DNA of 64,000 bases from Isoptericola chiayiensis (GCF_013149805.1 NZ_JABEZT010000003.1:248001-312000), one strand, 5' to 3'; counted from the stretch's first letter, positions 42,771 through 51,775 are shown. Notes: a model not told the origin generated them from the letters alone. A program made the numbers and translations.

Positions 42771-43211
42771 GTGGACCTGAGGATCACCGCAGCGCCGGCC
42801 CCGGACGGATTCCACGAGGTGCGGTCCTGGCCGCTGCTCACGCTCGACCAGCTCGCGCTGCTCCGGAACGACCTGGGAGCGGCACTCCCCGCCGGCGGGG
42901 ACAACCTCGAGGACGTGCCCGAGTGCGTCCTGCTCGTCGCCAGCGAGCTGGCCACCAACGCGATCGAGCACGGGGGCGGACCGGCGACGGTCCGGCTGCT
43001 CGCGCGCGACGGCGAGTACCTCCTCGACGTCGCCGACCGCTCACCGCAGCACCGCCCGCAGATCTCCAGCACACCGGGGGGCGACGGCGGGTTCGGCCTG
43101 ATGCTCGCCGCTCGGCTGGCCGACGCGGTGGGCTGGTACGCGACGCGGGCGGGCAAGCACGTGTGGGCCCGGTTCGTCGTGCAGAACGACGCCCCGCCGC
43201 TGCCCGCCTGA
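42771..43211 (+). CDS. Anti-sigma regulatory factor (RsbW-like HATPase)
   Basis: 146-residue HATPase_c_2 protein. N-box is VASELATNAIEHGGG (~residue 60-75), G1 as LDVADRSPQHRP (Asp ligand), G2 as GGDGGFGLMLAARLAD. These residues bind ATP in SpoIIAB/RsbW-type kinases that phosphorylate STAS partners and hold sigma factors. GTG start. It is convergent with the bacteriophytochrome-phosphatase gene, the stops being adjacent at 43211/43212. No sigma factor gene is nearby. Confidence 0.85.
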   Translation: MDLRITAAPAPDGFHEVRSWPLLTLDQLALLRNDLGAALPAGGDNLEDVPECVLLVASELATNAIEHGGGPATVRLLARDGEYLLDVADRSPQHRPQISSTPGGDGGFGLMLAARLADAVGWYATRAGKHVWARFVVQNDAPPLPA

Positions 43212-45464
43212 TCAGGCCCGGCGCACGACGACGACCGTCGCGTCGTCGTCCGACGCCGGGTCGCGCACGGCGGCCACGAGCGCGGCGGCGCCGGTCACGA
43301 TGCCGGTCGCCCGCCGCAGGCGTTCGAGGGAGTCGACGATCGACTCCTCGCGCCGCTCCACGAGCCCGTCGCTGAACAGCACGAGACCGCCGCCGGGCTC
43401 GACCTGCAGCGTCCCGGAACGGTTGGTGCGCCGGCCCACGCCCAGCGGGGGCGTGCCGAGCATCGCGGCGAGCACGCCGCCGTCGGGCCCGACGACGACG
43501 GGCGGCGGGTGGCCCGCGGTCACGTACTCACCGGCTCCCGTGGCCGGGTCGACGACGGCGACCACGAGCGTGGCGACCTGCCCCGGCATCGTGGAGCGCA
43601 GCAGCTGGTCGACCTGCTCGACGGCGCGCACGGCAGGGCTGCCGGTCAGCAGGAGAGCCCGCAGGGCGTTGCGGAGCTGCCCCATCGTGGCGGCGGCCGA
43701 CAGGCCGTGGCCGCTGACGTCCCCGACCACCGCGGCCAGGCGACCGTCGTCGAGCACCAGCGCGTCGTACCAGTCGCCGCCGGCCAGGCCCCCGCCGGTC
43801 GGCTCGTAGACGGCGTCGATCTCCCAGCCGTCGACCTGCGGCAGCGCGGTGGGCAGCAGGCTGCGCTGCAGCGTCGCCGCGGCGCGGATGTCCCGGCGGC
43901 CGCGCAGCAGCAGACCCTCGGCCAGGTAGGAGCGCAGCGACGTCGCGACGTCCACCTGGTCGTCGGTCCACGGCTCGCTGGTGCCGCGGACGATCTCGCG
44001 CCAGCGCGCGAACGACTTGCGGGGCGACAGCCGCACCGTGTCGCCCTCGCGCCGCGCAATGGCCTTGTTGCGGGGGTCGCCGCCCCAGTCGACGCTCTGC
44101 ACGACCTCGCGCCGCAGCCACACGGTGACCGCGCCGTCCGGGACGACGAGGGCGAGTAGGCCCGCCGCGTCGGGGACGATCCGTGCCAGCTCGGGCTCTT
44201 CCTCGGCCAGCCGGTCGGTCACGAGCACCTCGACGTCCAGCTCGGCGAGGGCCCGCGCCAGCCGCAGGCACGTCTCCTCGGCGGGGACGTCCCCGAGCCG
44301 GCCCACCCGGTGCTCGGCGGCCACGAAGGCGCCGTCGGCGTCCACCAGGTCCAGCAGGCCCGGCGTGCCGGTCAGGGCGTCCGTCAACGGGGCGTCGTCG
44401 TCGCGCGTCGCCGCCACGAGCCGGGCCAGCACGCCGGCCGAGCGTCGTGCCGCGGAGGCGCGGTCGTCCTCGGCCTGCGTGACCAGCCGGGCCGACAGCG
44501 TCGAGCCGAGGAACTCCGCGGCGGCCCGGGCGGCGTACGACGGCGCGTGCGCGCCCGAGTAGTGGTGGCAGGCGATCAGGCCCCACAGCCGCCCGTCGCG
44601 CAGCAGCGAGATGGACATGGAGGCGCCGACGCCCATGTTCTGCAGGTACTCGACGTGGATCGGCGAGACGCTGCGCAGCGTGCCGTAGGTGAGGTCCAGG
44701 GGCGCACCGCCGACCGGGTCGTCGGTCGGCACGACGGGGACGGGCCGGTAGTCCACGTCGGAGATGAGGCGGATCCAGTTCTTCTCGTACAGCGCCCGGG
44801 CCTGCGGCGGGATGTCGGACGCCGGGTAGTGCAGCCCCAGGAAGGGGTTGAGGTCCTCCCTCCGGGCTTCCGCCGCGACCTCGCCGTTGTAGTCGGCGTC
44901 GAACCGGTAGAGCATCACGCGGTCGAACCCGGTGAGCTCGCGCACACGTTCGACGGCGACGTCGTAGAGCTCCTGCAGGGAGGTGGCCCGGTCGAGCTGC
45001 GTCAGGGCGTCGCGCACCGGCTCGTAGGTGCTGGTGTAGCTCAGGGCCGCGTGCCCGGAGAACGGTTCGAGCTCGACGACGAGCACGGCCGGGCGGGTCG
45101 CCGTGGCGGAGCCCGGGGCGTGGTGCAGCACCGCCTCGAAGCGTTCGGCGGTGCCGCCCACGGGGATCGTGACCTCGACCGGGTTGCGCAGTCGCGGGTC
45201 GTCCACGGCGGCGACGTGGTCGAGGAGGGTGCGTGCCGCGTCGGTGCCGATCACGTGGCCGAGCGGCGCCCCCAGGACGCCGTCGGGACCGGTGCCGAGC
45301 ACGTCGGCGACGTTCTCCGAGCACTGGGTCACCACGGCGTCGTCGGTGCGCAGCGCGAGGAGCAGCCCGCGCGGCTGGATCCGGCCGGGGATGTGGATGG
45401 GCTCGCGGGCGCAGTTGTCGAGGTCGACGGCCTCACCGGGCGCGAGGAACCCCTGCTCGGACAC
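43212..45464 (-). CDS. Bacteriophytochrome-SpoIIE/PP2C phosphatase
   Basis: 750-residue photoreceptor phosphatase. PAS: biliverdin-attachment Cys18 in LDNCAREPIHIPGRIQPRG. GAF: RVMLYRFDADYNGEV and the hallmark PASDIPPQARALYEKNWIRL; CHHYSG carries the chromophore His. PHY (~330-510): tongue motifs DWGGDPRNKA and SPRKSFARW, so the photosensory core is complete. The output (~520-750) is a SpoIIE-type PP2C: GGDWYDALVL, VGDVSGHGLSAAATMG, GHPPPVVVG, FSDGLVE. I start at GTG 45464 because GGAGG is 5 nt upstream; the GTG at 45470 overlaps it. It should dephosphorylate the facing STAS protein in response to red/far-red light. No heme oxygenase gene is in the window. Confidence 0.92.
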   Translation of the reverse strand: MSEQGFLAPGEAVDLDNCAREPIHIPGRIQPRGLLLALRTDDAVVTQCSENVADVLGTGPDGVLGAPLGHVIGTDAARTLLDHVAAVDDPRLRNPVEVTIPVGGTAERFEAVLHHAPGSATATRPAVLVVELEPFSGHAALSYTSTYEPVRDALTQLDRATSLQELYDVAVERVRELTGFDRVMLYRFDADYNGEVAAEARREDLNPFLGLHYPASDIPPQARALYEKNWIRLISDVDYRPVPVVPTDDPVGGAPLDLTYGTLRSVSPIHVEYLQNMGVGASMSISLLRDGRLWGLIACHHYSGAHAPSYAARAAAEFLGSTLSARLVTQAEDDRASAARRSAGVLARLVAATRDDDAPLTDALTGTPGLLDLVDADGAFVAAEHRVGRLGDVPAEETCLRLARALAELDVEVLVTDRLAEEEPELARIVPDAAGLLALVVPDGAVTVWLRREVVQSVDWGGDPRNKAIARREGDTVRLSPRKSFARWREIVRGTSEPWTDDQVDVATSLRSYLAEGLLLRGRRDIRAAATLQRSLLPTALPQVDGWEIDAVYEPTGGGLAGGDWYDALVLDDGRLAAVVGDVSGHGLSAAATMGQLRNALRALLLTGSPAVRAVEQVDQLLRSTMPGQVATLVVAVVDPATGAGEYVTAGHPPPVVVGPDGGVLAAMLGTPPLGVGRRTNRSGTLQVEPGGGLVLFSDGLVERREESIVDSLERLRRATGIVTGAAALVAAVRDPASDDDATVVVVRRA

Positions 45465-45551
45465 ACCCACCTCCGCTGGAACGTTGATGGTGAGCAGGAT
45501 ACGGGTGACACGGGCACGCGACGAGCGGCAGCGCCGCGCGCTGGTGTGTCG

Positions 45552-45977
45552 TCAGTCGCTGTAGGCGGCGGCGAACTCGGCGCTCGGCGGGATCGGCTGG
45601 ATGACGTCGACGAGCACGCCGTCCGGCGCCTCGACGATCACGTGTCGCTGGCCGAAGTCCTCGTCACGCAGCGGCACGATCTCGGTGCAACCGTGCTCCT
45701 CGACGAGCCGGCGGTGCACGGCGTCGACGTCGTCCACCTCGACGTTGATCAGGACGCCCCGCACCGGGTGCCCGAACCCGGCCGGGACCGTGGGGTGGTC
45801 GGGATCGAGCAGCGCCAGCTCGTGGTCGCCGTGGCGCAGGCTGACATACCAGTCGGTGGCGAACGTGGTGGTGAAGCCGAGCGCGTCGCGGTAGAAGTCG
45901 GCGGCGGCGGTGACGTCGCTGCTCATGAGCACGGGGTAGACGCTGGTGACGGCGGGCGTGGCCGGGGCGACGGACAT
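45552..45977 (-). CDS. VOC/glyoxalase-family protein
   Basis: 141-residue protein with one pair of beta-alpha-beta-beta-beta units: VYPVLMSSDVTAAADFYRDALGF... and RHVIVEAPDGVLVDVIQPI. Metal ligand candidates include His and Glu in the second half. The family covers glyoxalase, dioxygenase and drug-binding proteins. AAGGAG precedes the ATG. It is divergent from a TetR regulator across a 69-bp gap with CGTACG repeats, so it is probably TetR-controlled. Confidence 0.82.
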   Translation of the reverse strand: MSVAPATPAVTSVYPVLMSSDVTAAADFYRDALGFTTTFATDWYVSLRHGDHELALLDPDHPTVPAGFGHPVRGVLINVEVDDVDAVHRRLVEEHGCTEIVPLRDEDFGQRHVIVEAPDGVLVDVIQPIPPSAEFAAAYSD

Positions 45978-45987
45978 GGTGCGCTCC

Positions 45988-46034
45988 TTGACGTACGGTG
46001 TGTATGTATAACCACGATACCTACAGTGCGTACG
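45988..46034. promoter_or_regulatory. Divergent VOC/TetR promoter-operator
   Basis: Two CGTACG palindromes (45992-45997 and 46029-46034) flank an A/T-rich centre with TGTGTATGTATA. TTGACG (45988-45993) could be a -35 for the TetR gene. The symmetric layout fits a TetR-controlled divergent promoter. Confidence 0.5.
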
Positions 46035-46046
46035 TAAGGAAACCCT

Positions 46047-46631
46047 GTGCCCCGAGCCTCCGCAGCGGACGCCGCCGAGACCGCCCGTCGCGTCCTCGCC
46101 GTCGCCACCGACCTGTTCGCCGAGCGGGGGTACGCGGGCGTCGCCCTCGACGACGTCGCCCGGGCCGCACGGGTGACCCGTGGCGCCGTCTATCACCACT
46201 ACGGCAGCAAGGAGGGGCTCTTCCTCGCGGTCGCGGACGGCTTGCAGGCCGCGGTGGCGGCGCACCTCGTCGCAGTGGCCGACGACGGCGGACCCGACCC
46301 CCGCGCCCGGCTCCGGGCGGGCAGTCACGCCTTTCTCGACGCGATCACCGCACCCGGCACGGCGCGGGTCCTGCTCGTCGAGGCGCCCGCCGTGCTCGGC
46401 TGGCAGCGCTGGCGTGCGCAGGACGCCGAGGCGTCCGGGGTGCACCTGACCGAGGCGCTGGCCGACGTCGGCGTCGACCCGGCGCTGCGCGACGCGCTGT
46501 CCGCCCAGCTGTCCGGTGCGATGAACGAGGCGGCGCTGTGGTTGGCGGAACGCACCGACGATCCCGCGGCCCGTCCGGCCGCGCACGCCGCGCTCGACCG
46601 GCTGCTCGACGCCGCCGTCCCCACACCCTGA
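46047..46631 (+). CDS. TetR-family transcriptional regulator
   Basis: 194-residue regulator. The N-terminal HTH is textbook: RVLAVATDLFAERGYAGVAL, DDVARAARVTRGAVYHHYGS, KEGLFLAV. The C-terminal ligand domain is helical. GTG start with a purine-rich AAGGAAA upstream. It likely represses the divergent VOC gene and itself. Confidence 0.9.
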   Translation: MPRASAADAAETARRVLAVATDLFAERGYAGVALDDVARAARVTRGAVYHHYGSKEGLFLAVADGLQAAVAAHLVAVADDGGPDPRARLRAGSHAFLDAITAPGTARVLLVEAPAVLGWQRWRAQDAEASGVHLTEALADVGVDPALRDALSAQLSGAMNEAALWLAERTDDPAARPAAHAALDRLLDAAVPTP

Positions 46632-46648
46632 TTGCCGCGGCGCCCCGA

Positions 46649-47071
46649 TCAGGCTGGTCGACGAGCGAGGAAGTCCGGCCCGACCCGGCGCCCGCGGTCG
46701 AACCACGCGTCCCACCCGGACCCGGCGGGTTCGGTCGCCCGGGTGCTCCCCACGCCGCCGCGCACCCCGGCGAAGTGGCGGCTGATGCCGAACGCGGCGG
46801 CCAGGCCGGCCGCCACGGTCACCGCCGTCCCCAGGTTCGCGCCCGGCCGGAACCGTCCGACGCCGAGCAGGAGCGCGCCGCCGGCGACGGCGTTGAGCCC
46901 GCCCCAGACGATGTTCTCGGCGGGTGTGGAGTCCCCGACGCCCGGCGGGTCGGCGAACGGGCTGGGGAACGGCTCGCCCGACAGGCCGTGCACGGTGTGC
47001 GGCACGGCGTTGACCAGGAGCGCGGCTCCGGCGGCGTGGGCGACGGTGTGCCAGGGGGACGGTCGTGTCAT
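46649..47071 (-). CDS. Small membrane protein of unknown function
   Basis: 140-residue protein with three to four hydrophobic segments (VAHAAGAALLVNAVPHTVHGL; GGLNAVAGGALLLGVG; GTAVTVAAGLAAAFGISRHF). It ends GRRVGPDFLARRPA. I recognise no family. It converges on the TetR gene. Confidence 0.65.
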   Translation of the reverse strand: MTRPSPWHTVAHAAGAALLVNAVPHTVHGLSGEPFPSPFADPPGVGDSTPAENIVWGGLNAVAGGALLLGVGRFRPGANLGTAVTVAAGLAAAFGISRHFAGVRGGVGSTRATEPAGSGWDAWFDRGRRVGPDFLARRPA

Positions 47072-47221
47072 GCGTCCACGCTACGCAACCCTCCGCGCTA
47101 CGGGCGCAGAATCTGGCCCGATGTGCCCGGTATGCCCGACCGTGACACCCAGGAACTGCGCCCACAACGTACGGGGGACGGCTGCAGAAGGTCCCGACTA
47201 ACGTTCTTGCACGTCGCGACA

Positions 47222-47264
47222 TTTGCTTGACAGGAAGCAGAAGTGGCGTAGCGTGCGGACCATG
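47222..47264 (+). promoter_or_regulatory. Leaderless promoter of the Ebo-like operon
   Basis: TTGACA (47227-47232), 16-bp spacer, TAGCGT (47249-47254), 7 nt, ATG (47262). Upstream and within it lie TTTGCTTGAC (47222-47231) and CAGAAGTG (47238-47245). The same two blocks with the same spacing to the next ATG recur at 55547-55589, and TTTGCTT/AAGCAGA here form an imperfect inverted repeat. The ROK protein is the likely regulator. Confidence 0.8.
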
Positions 47265-48503
47265 GTTTCTGACGACGACGTCAACCGTCCCGAGCGACGC
47301 CTCGGCCTCTGGTTCATCGGCGCCCGCGGTTCGGTCGCCACTACCGCCACCGTCGGCGCGCTGGCCCTCGCCCGTGGCGAGGCACCGGTGACCGGCCTGG
47401 TCACCGAGCTGCCCGAGGTCGCCCGCGCCGGCCTCCCCGCCCTGGACACGCTCGTCGTGGGCGGCCACGACGTGTCCGGCAGCATGGTCGACCGGGCGCA
47501 CGAGCTGGCCGCCTCCGGGGTGATCCCGCCGGCCACCGTCGCCGCCGTCGCCGACGACCTCGCCGCCGTCGACGCCCGGGTGCGTCCCGGCACCGACGGC
47601 ACCGCCGACCGCGTCACCGTCGACCGCCTCGAGCAGGACCTGCGCGACTTCCGGGCCGCGCACCACCTCGACGACGTCGTGGTCGTCGACGTCTCCAGCA
47701 CCGAGCCGCCCGCTCCCGAGGCGGACACCGTCGGCACGCTCGCCGAGCTCGAGTCGCTGCTCGACGCCGGCACCGCACCCCTGCCGGCCTCCTCGCTGTA
47801 CGCCTACGCGGCCTTCCGTGCGGGTGCACCGTTCGTCGGGTTCACGCCGTCCACGGGGCCGCGCACGCCCGCGCTGGAGGAGCTCGCCAAGTCCCAGCAC
47901 CTGCCCTGGGCCGGCCGGGACGGCAAGACCGGCGAGACGCTGCTCAAGACGACGCTCGCCCCGATGTTCGCCACACGGGCGCTGGCCGTGCGCTCCTGGT
48001 CGGCGTTCAACATCCTCGGCGGTGGCGACGGCCGCACCCTCGCCGACCCGGCGGCCGCCGCGAGCAAGACCGCGACCAAGGCGATGGCCGTGCAGGCCAT
48101 CCTCGGCTACCCCGTCGAGGGGCCCGTCCGGATCGATCACGTGGCCGACATGGGGGACTGGAAGACGGCGTGGGACCACGTCACCTTCGACGGCTTCCTC
48201 GGCACGCGCATGCGGATGCAGGTCACCTGGGAGGGCTGCGACTCCGCCCTCGCGGCCCCGCTCGTCCTGGACCTCGCCCGGCTCGTCGCCCGCGCCCACG
48301 AGGCCGGGCTCTGCGGCCCGCTGGCCGAGCTCGGGTTCTTCTTCAAGGAGCCCCTCGGCGGTACCGAGCACGCCCTGGCCGACCAGTGGCAGACGCTGGT
48401 CCGCTGGTGCGCGGGCCTGGCTGCGCAGTCCGCCGCGCCGTCCGCCGCGCCGTCCGCCGCGACGCCCGCCGAGCCGTCGTCCGACGCCCCCGACCGCCCA
48501 TGA
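47262..48503 (+). CDS. Inositol-3-phosphate synthase family (MIPS)
   Basis: 413-residue NAD-dependent cyclase. The N-terminal Rossmann motif is LGLWFIGARGSVATTATVGA; later ASSLYAYAAFRAGAPFVGFTPS and the Lys-rich catalytic region GRDGKTGETLLKTTLAPMF match MIPS. It would cyclise glucose 6-phosphate to inositol 3-phosphate. The C-terminal ~35 residues are a low-complexity Ala/Ser/Pro tail. Transcription probably starts at its ATG. It heads the Ebo-like operon; its stop overlaps the UbiA start (ATGA). In cyanobacterial ebo clusters a dehydroquinate-synthase-like cyclase (EboD) is present; here a different sugar-phosphate cyclase occupies an equivalent role. Confidence 0.9.
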   Translation: MVSDDDVNRPERRLGLWFIGARGSVATTATVGALALARGEAPVTGLVTELPEVARAGLPALDTLVVGGHDVSGSMVDRAHELAASGVIPPATVAAVADDLAAVDARVRPGTDGTADRVTVDRLEQDLRDFRAAHHLDDVVVVDVSSTEPPAPEADTVGTLAELESLLDAGTAPLPASSLYAYAAFRAGAPFVGFTPSTGPRTPALEELAKSQHLPWAGRDGKTGETLLKTTLAPMFATRALAVRSWSAFNILGGGDGRTLADPAAAASKTATKAMAVQAILGYPVEGPVRIDHVADMGDWKTAWDHVTFDGFLGTRMRMQVTWEGCDSALAAPLVLDLARLVARAHEAGLCGPLAELGFFFKEPLGGTEHALADQWQTLVRWCAGLAAQSAAPSAAPSAATPAEPSSDAPDRP

Positions 48504-49351
48504 GGTGGCGGGACCTCGCCGAGCTGGTCCGGGTGCCCGCGGCGCTGACCGTGCCCGGGGACACGCTGGCCGGTGCCGCGGCCGCGGGGTGGCCGTGCGG
48601 CCGCCGCACCGCCGCGCTGCCGGTCGCCTCGGCCTGCCTGTACTGGGCGGGCATGGCGCTCAACGACTGGGCCGACCGCGACCTCGACGCCGACGAGCGC
48701 CCCGAGCGCCCGATCCCGTCCGGTCGGGTCCGTCCCGACCAGGCCCTGGCCGTCGCGGGAGCGCTCACGACGGCTGGGCTGGCGGCCGCCGCCGTCGCCG
48801 GCCGCCGCCCGACCGCGATCGCCGCGGTGCTCGCCGGAGCCGTGTGGGCGTACGACGTCGTCGCCAAGCCGACGCCGTTCGGCCCCGTGGTCATGGCGTC
48901 CACCCGGTTCCTCGACGTGCTGATGGGCGGCGCGGGCCACCGCGCGGCCCTGGCCCCGGCGACGACGGTGGCCGCCCACGTCCTCGCGGTCACCCTGGTC
49001 AGCCGCGGCGAGGTGCACGGCACGACGTCGGACCTCGGCCGGGTGGCGGTGGCCACCACCGCCGGGGTCGGGCTGGCCGCGGCCGCCTCGGGGCGGGGCG
49101 CGCCGTCGACGCTGGTCACCGGGACAGCGCTCGCCGCGACCTTCGCGGGCACGGTGCTGCCGGCCCAGCTCGACGTCGTGCGCACCCCGGACGCGGCGAC
49201 GGCCCGGCGGGCGACCGGCGTCGGACTGCGTGGTCTGGTCCCGCTGCAGGCCGCCCTCCTCGCCGGCCGGGGCGCCTACCGGGCCGCGGCCGGGGTGCTC
49301 GCCGCCGTCCCGCTGGCCCGCCTCGGCGCCCGGGTGGTGAGCTCGACGTGA
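48500..49351 (+). CDS. UbiA-family prenyltransferase (EboC/SCO3242 type)
   Basis: 283-residue membrane enzyme with about eight hydrophobic segments. The first Asp-rich motif is NDWADRDLDADERPERPIP (residues ~54-72), typical of UbiA; the second conserved region is AYDVVAKPTPFGPVVM (~118). UbiA enzymes attach isoprenyl diphosphates to ring acceptors. Starts and ends in 4-bp overlaps with neighbours. With an inositol-phosphate synthase just upstream, a prenylated cyclitol is a conceivable product, but acceptor and prenyl chain are unknown. Confidence 0.88.
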   Translation: MRWRDLAELVRVPAALTVPGDTLAGAAAAGWPCGRRTAALPVASACLYWAGMALNDWADRDLDADERPERPIPSGRVRPDQALAVAGALTTAGLAAAAVAGRRPTAIAAVLAGAVWAYDVVAKPTPFGPVVMASTRFLDVLMGGAGHRAALAPATTVAAHVLAVTLVSRGEVHGTTSDLGRVAVATTAGVGLAAAASGRGAPSTLVTGTALAATFAGTVLPAQLDVVRTPDAATARRATGVGLRGLVPLQAALLAGRGAYRAAAGVLAAVPLARLGARVVSST

Positions 49352-50247
49352 CCACCCTCGCCTACGGCACCAACGGGCTGGCCGACCACCGCCTCGCCGA
49401 CGCCGTGCCCTACCTCGCCGACCTCGGCTACGGCGGCATCGCGCTCACGCTCGACCACATGCACCTGGACCCGCTGGCACCGGGCCTGGCCCGACGCACG
49501 GCCGACGTGGCCGCCCTGCTCGACCGGCACGGGTTCGGCGTCGTCGTCGAGACGGGCGCGCGCTACGTGCTCGACCCGCGGCGCAAGCACGAACCGACGC
49601 TGGTGTCCGACGTCGGACGCGAACGTCGTCTGCACCTGCTGCGGACCGCGGTGGACGTCGCGGCGGACCTCGGGGCCCCGGCGGTGCACCTGTGGTCCGG
49701 CGTGCTCCCGGCCGGCACCTCGGCGGCCACCGGCCACGACCGGGTGCTGGCCGGGCTGACCGAGCTGCTCCCGGTGGCCGACGCCGCGGGCGTCGACCTG
49801 GCCTTCGAGCCCGAGCCGGGGATGCTCGTCGAGCGCGTGGACGACGTGCTCGCCCTGCGGCGCGCGCTCGGCGACCCGGCGCGGCTGCGCCTCACCGTCG
49901 ACGTCGGGCACCTGACCTGCGTGGAGGACGAGCCCGGGCCGGACGTGATCCGGCGGACGGGTGAGCACGTCGCCCACGTCCAGGTCGACGACATGGTCCG
50001 CGGCGTGCACGAGCACCTGGAGCTCGGGCAGGGGACCGTCGACCTGCCCGGCGTGCTGGCAGCGCTGGACGACGTCGGCTACGCCGGTCTGGCCGCCGTC
50101 GAGCTGCCGCGCCACTCCCACGCCGCCGCACGCGTCGCGGCCGAGAGCCTCGCCGCCCTGCGCGACGCCGCGGCCACCGCCGGGGTCCCGGTGCGGCCCG
50201 CGCCCGCTCCCGTCCCGACCGCGCCCACCCCGGAGGTCGCCCGATGA
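49348..50247 (+). CDS. Sugar phosphate isomerase/epimerase (xylose-isomerase-like TIM barrel)
   Basis: 299-residue protein of the AP-endonuclease-2/xylose isomerase-like fold. Metal-site residues are in AFEPEPGMLVE (Glu), LTVDVGHLTCVED (Asp, His), HVQVDDMVRGVHEH and VELPRHSH. GTG start overlapping the UbiA stop; stop overlaps the EboA start. The last ~35 residues are Pro/Ala-rich. It is shorter than and distinct from the EboE protein downstream. Likely isomerises a sugar or cyclitol derivative. Confidence 0.85.
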   Translation: MTTLAYGTNGLADHRLADAVPYLADLGYGGIALTLDHMHLDPLAPGLARRTADVAALLDRHGFGVVVETGARYVLDPRRKHEPTLVSDVGRERRLHLLRTAVDVAADLGAPAVHLWSGVLPAGTSAATGHDRVLAGLTELLPVADAAGVDLAFEPEPGMLVERVDDVLALRRALGDPARLRLTVDVGHLTCVEDEPGPDVIRRTGEHVAHVQVDDMVRGVHEHLELGQGTVDLPGVLAALDDVGYAGLAAVELPRHSHAAARVAAESLAALRDAAATAGVPVRPAPAPVPTAPTPEVAR

Positions 50248-50861
50248 CGCCCGACCCTGCCCCCACCGCCACCCGGGCCCGCCTCGCATCAGGCGCCGAG
50301 GCGCGGCTCGAGGAGCTGATCACCGAGGTCCGCCGGGACCCGGGCCGCCTGTCCCGAGCCGTCGCCCGAGCGGCGCGGGTCGTCGGTCGCGGACCCAACC
50401 CCGATGGGCACCGCGTCGAGGACGTCGCCCGCGCCCGGCTGGTCGCCGCGGCCGCGGAGGCGACCGGTCCGGCCGGTGCCTCCGCCGTCGTCGAGGACGC
50501 CTACCGCACCGGGGACGCCGACGAGCGCCGCGCCGTGCTCCTGGCCCTGCCCGACCTCGACCTCGCGGCCGCTGCGCTGCCGCTCGTCGAGGACGCGCTG
50601 CGGACCAACGACGCCCGGCTCGTCGCCGCCGCCATGGGCCCCTACGCGGCAGCCCACCTGCAGGCCGAGGCGTGGCGGCACGGCGTGCTCAAGTGCCTGT
50701 TCGTCGGCATCCCCCTGACGGCCGTCGCCGACCTGGAGCACCGCCGGGACGCCGAGCTCGACCGCATGGTGGCCGCCTACGCCGCCGAGCGGGAGGCCGC
50801 CGGCCGCGAGGTCCCCCCCGACGCCCGCGCCCTGCTGGACCGGACTCCCTCGAACCCCTGA
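50244..50861 (+). CDS. eboA: EboA domain protein
   Basis: 205-residue helical protein of the EboA family. The conserved core is DALRTNDARLVAAAMGPYAA followed by AWRHGVLKCLFVGIPL and AELDRMVAAYAAEREAAG (~residues 110-185). EboA is a marker of ebo clusters, which in a cyanobacterium are needed for delivering a scytonemin precursor to the periplasm; the molecular role is not known. The start overlaps the TIM-barrel stop (ATGA). Confidence 0.85.
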   Translation: MTPDPAPTATRARLASGAEARLEELITEVRRDPGRLSRAVARAARVVGRGPNPDGHRVEDVARARLVAAAAEATGPAGASAVVEDAYRTGDADERRAVLLALPDLDLAAAALPLVEDALRTNDARLVAAAMGPYAAAHLQAEAWRHGVLKCLFVGIPLTAVADLEHRRDAELDRMVAAYAAEREAAGREVPPDARALLDRTPSNP

Positions 50862-50905
50862 CCCGACGACGCCGCGACGACGCGGCCCGAGACGAGGAGG
50901 GTGCC

Positions 50906-51775
50906 GTGCGCATCTTCGACCCCCACATCCACATGACCTCCCGCACCACCGACGACTACGAGGCGATGCACGACGCCGGGGTGCGCGCCGTCGTCGAACC
51001 GGCGTTCTGGCTCGGCCAGCCCCGCACCTCGGTGGGCTCGTTCGTCGACTACTTCGACGGGCTGCTCGGCTGGGAACGGTTCCGCGCCGCCCAGCACGGG
51101 ATCGCCCACCACGCCACCATCGCGCTGAACCCCAAGGAGGCCAACGACCCGCGCTGCCGCGGCGTCCTGGACCTGCTGCCCCGCTACCTGGAGAAGGACG
51201 GCGTCGTCGCCGTCGGCGAGGTCGGGTTCGACTCCATGACCCGCGAGGAGGAGGACGTGTTCGTCCGCCAGCTCGAGCTGGCCGGCGAGCACGACCTGCC
51301 CGTCCTGGTGCACACCCCGCACCGCGACAAGGCCGCCGGCACCCGACGCACCCTGGAGATCGTGGCGCAGGTCGGGATCGCTCCCGAGCGCGTCGTCGTG
51401 GACCACCTCAACGAGGTCACCGTGGACGTCGTCGACGACGCCGGCTGCTGGGCCGGGTTCTCCGTCTACCCCGACACCAAGATGGACGAGGCCCGCATGG
51501 TCCGGATCCTGCAGCGGCGCGGTCTCGAGCGCGTCATGATCAACTCCGCGGCCGACTGGGGCCGCTCCGACCCCCTCAAGACCTGGCGCACCGGCCAGGC
51601 GATGCTCGCCGCCGGGTTCACCGAGCACGACGTCGACCACGTCCTGTGGCGCAACCCCGTGGCGTTCTACGGCCAGAGCGGGCGGCTGCTGCTCGACGAC
51701 GTCGACGCCGGCGCCGACTACGCGGGCAACACCCTGCAGCGCGGCGAACCCCTCACCCCGGCGGCGCAGGGCTGA
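50906..51775 (+). CDS. TatD-family hydrolase (EboB-like)
   Basis: 289-residue metal-dependent hydrolase. The start at GTG 50906 gives MRIFDPHIHMTSRT, with the His-x-His metal motif; GAGGAGG is 5 nt upstream. Further ligands are in AVGEVGFDSM (Glu), PVLVHTPHRDK (His), VVDHLNE (His) and NSAADWG (Asp). TatD proteins hydrolyse phosphodiesters or amides; EboB homologues are of unknown substrate. It is separated from eboA by 44 bp but still in the operon. Confidence 0.87.
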   Translation: MRIFDPHIHMTSRTTDDYEAMHDAGVRAVVEPAFWLGQPRTSVGSFVDYFDGLLGWERFRAAQHGIAHHATIALNPKEANDPRCRGVLDLLPRYLEKDGVVAVGEVGFDSMTREEEDVFVRQLELAGEHDLPVLVHTPHRDKAAGTRRTLEIVAQVGIAPERVVVDHLNEVTVDVVDDAGCWAGFSVYPDTKMDEARMVRILQRRGLERVMINSAADWGRSDPLKTWRTGQAMLAAGFTEHDVDHVLWRNPVAFYGQSGRLLLDDVDAGADYAGNTLQRGEPLTPAAQG

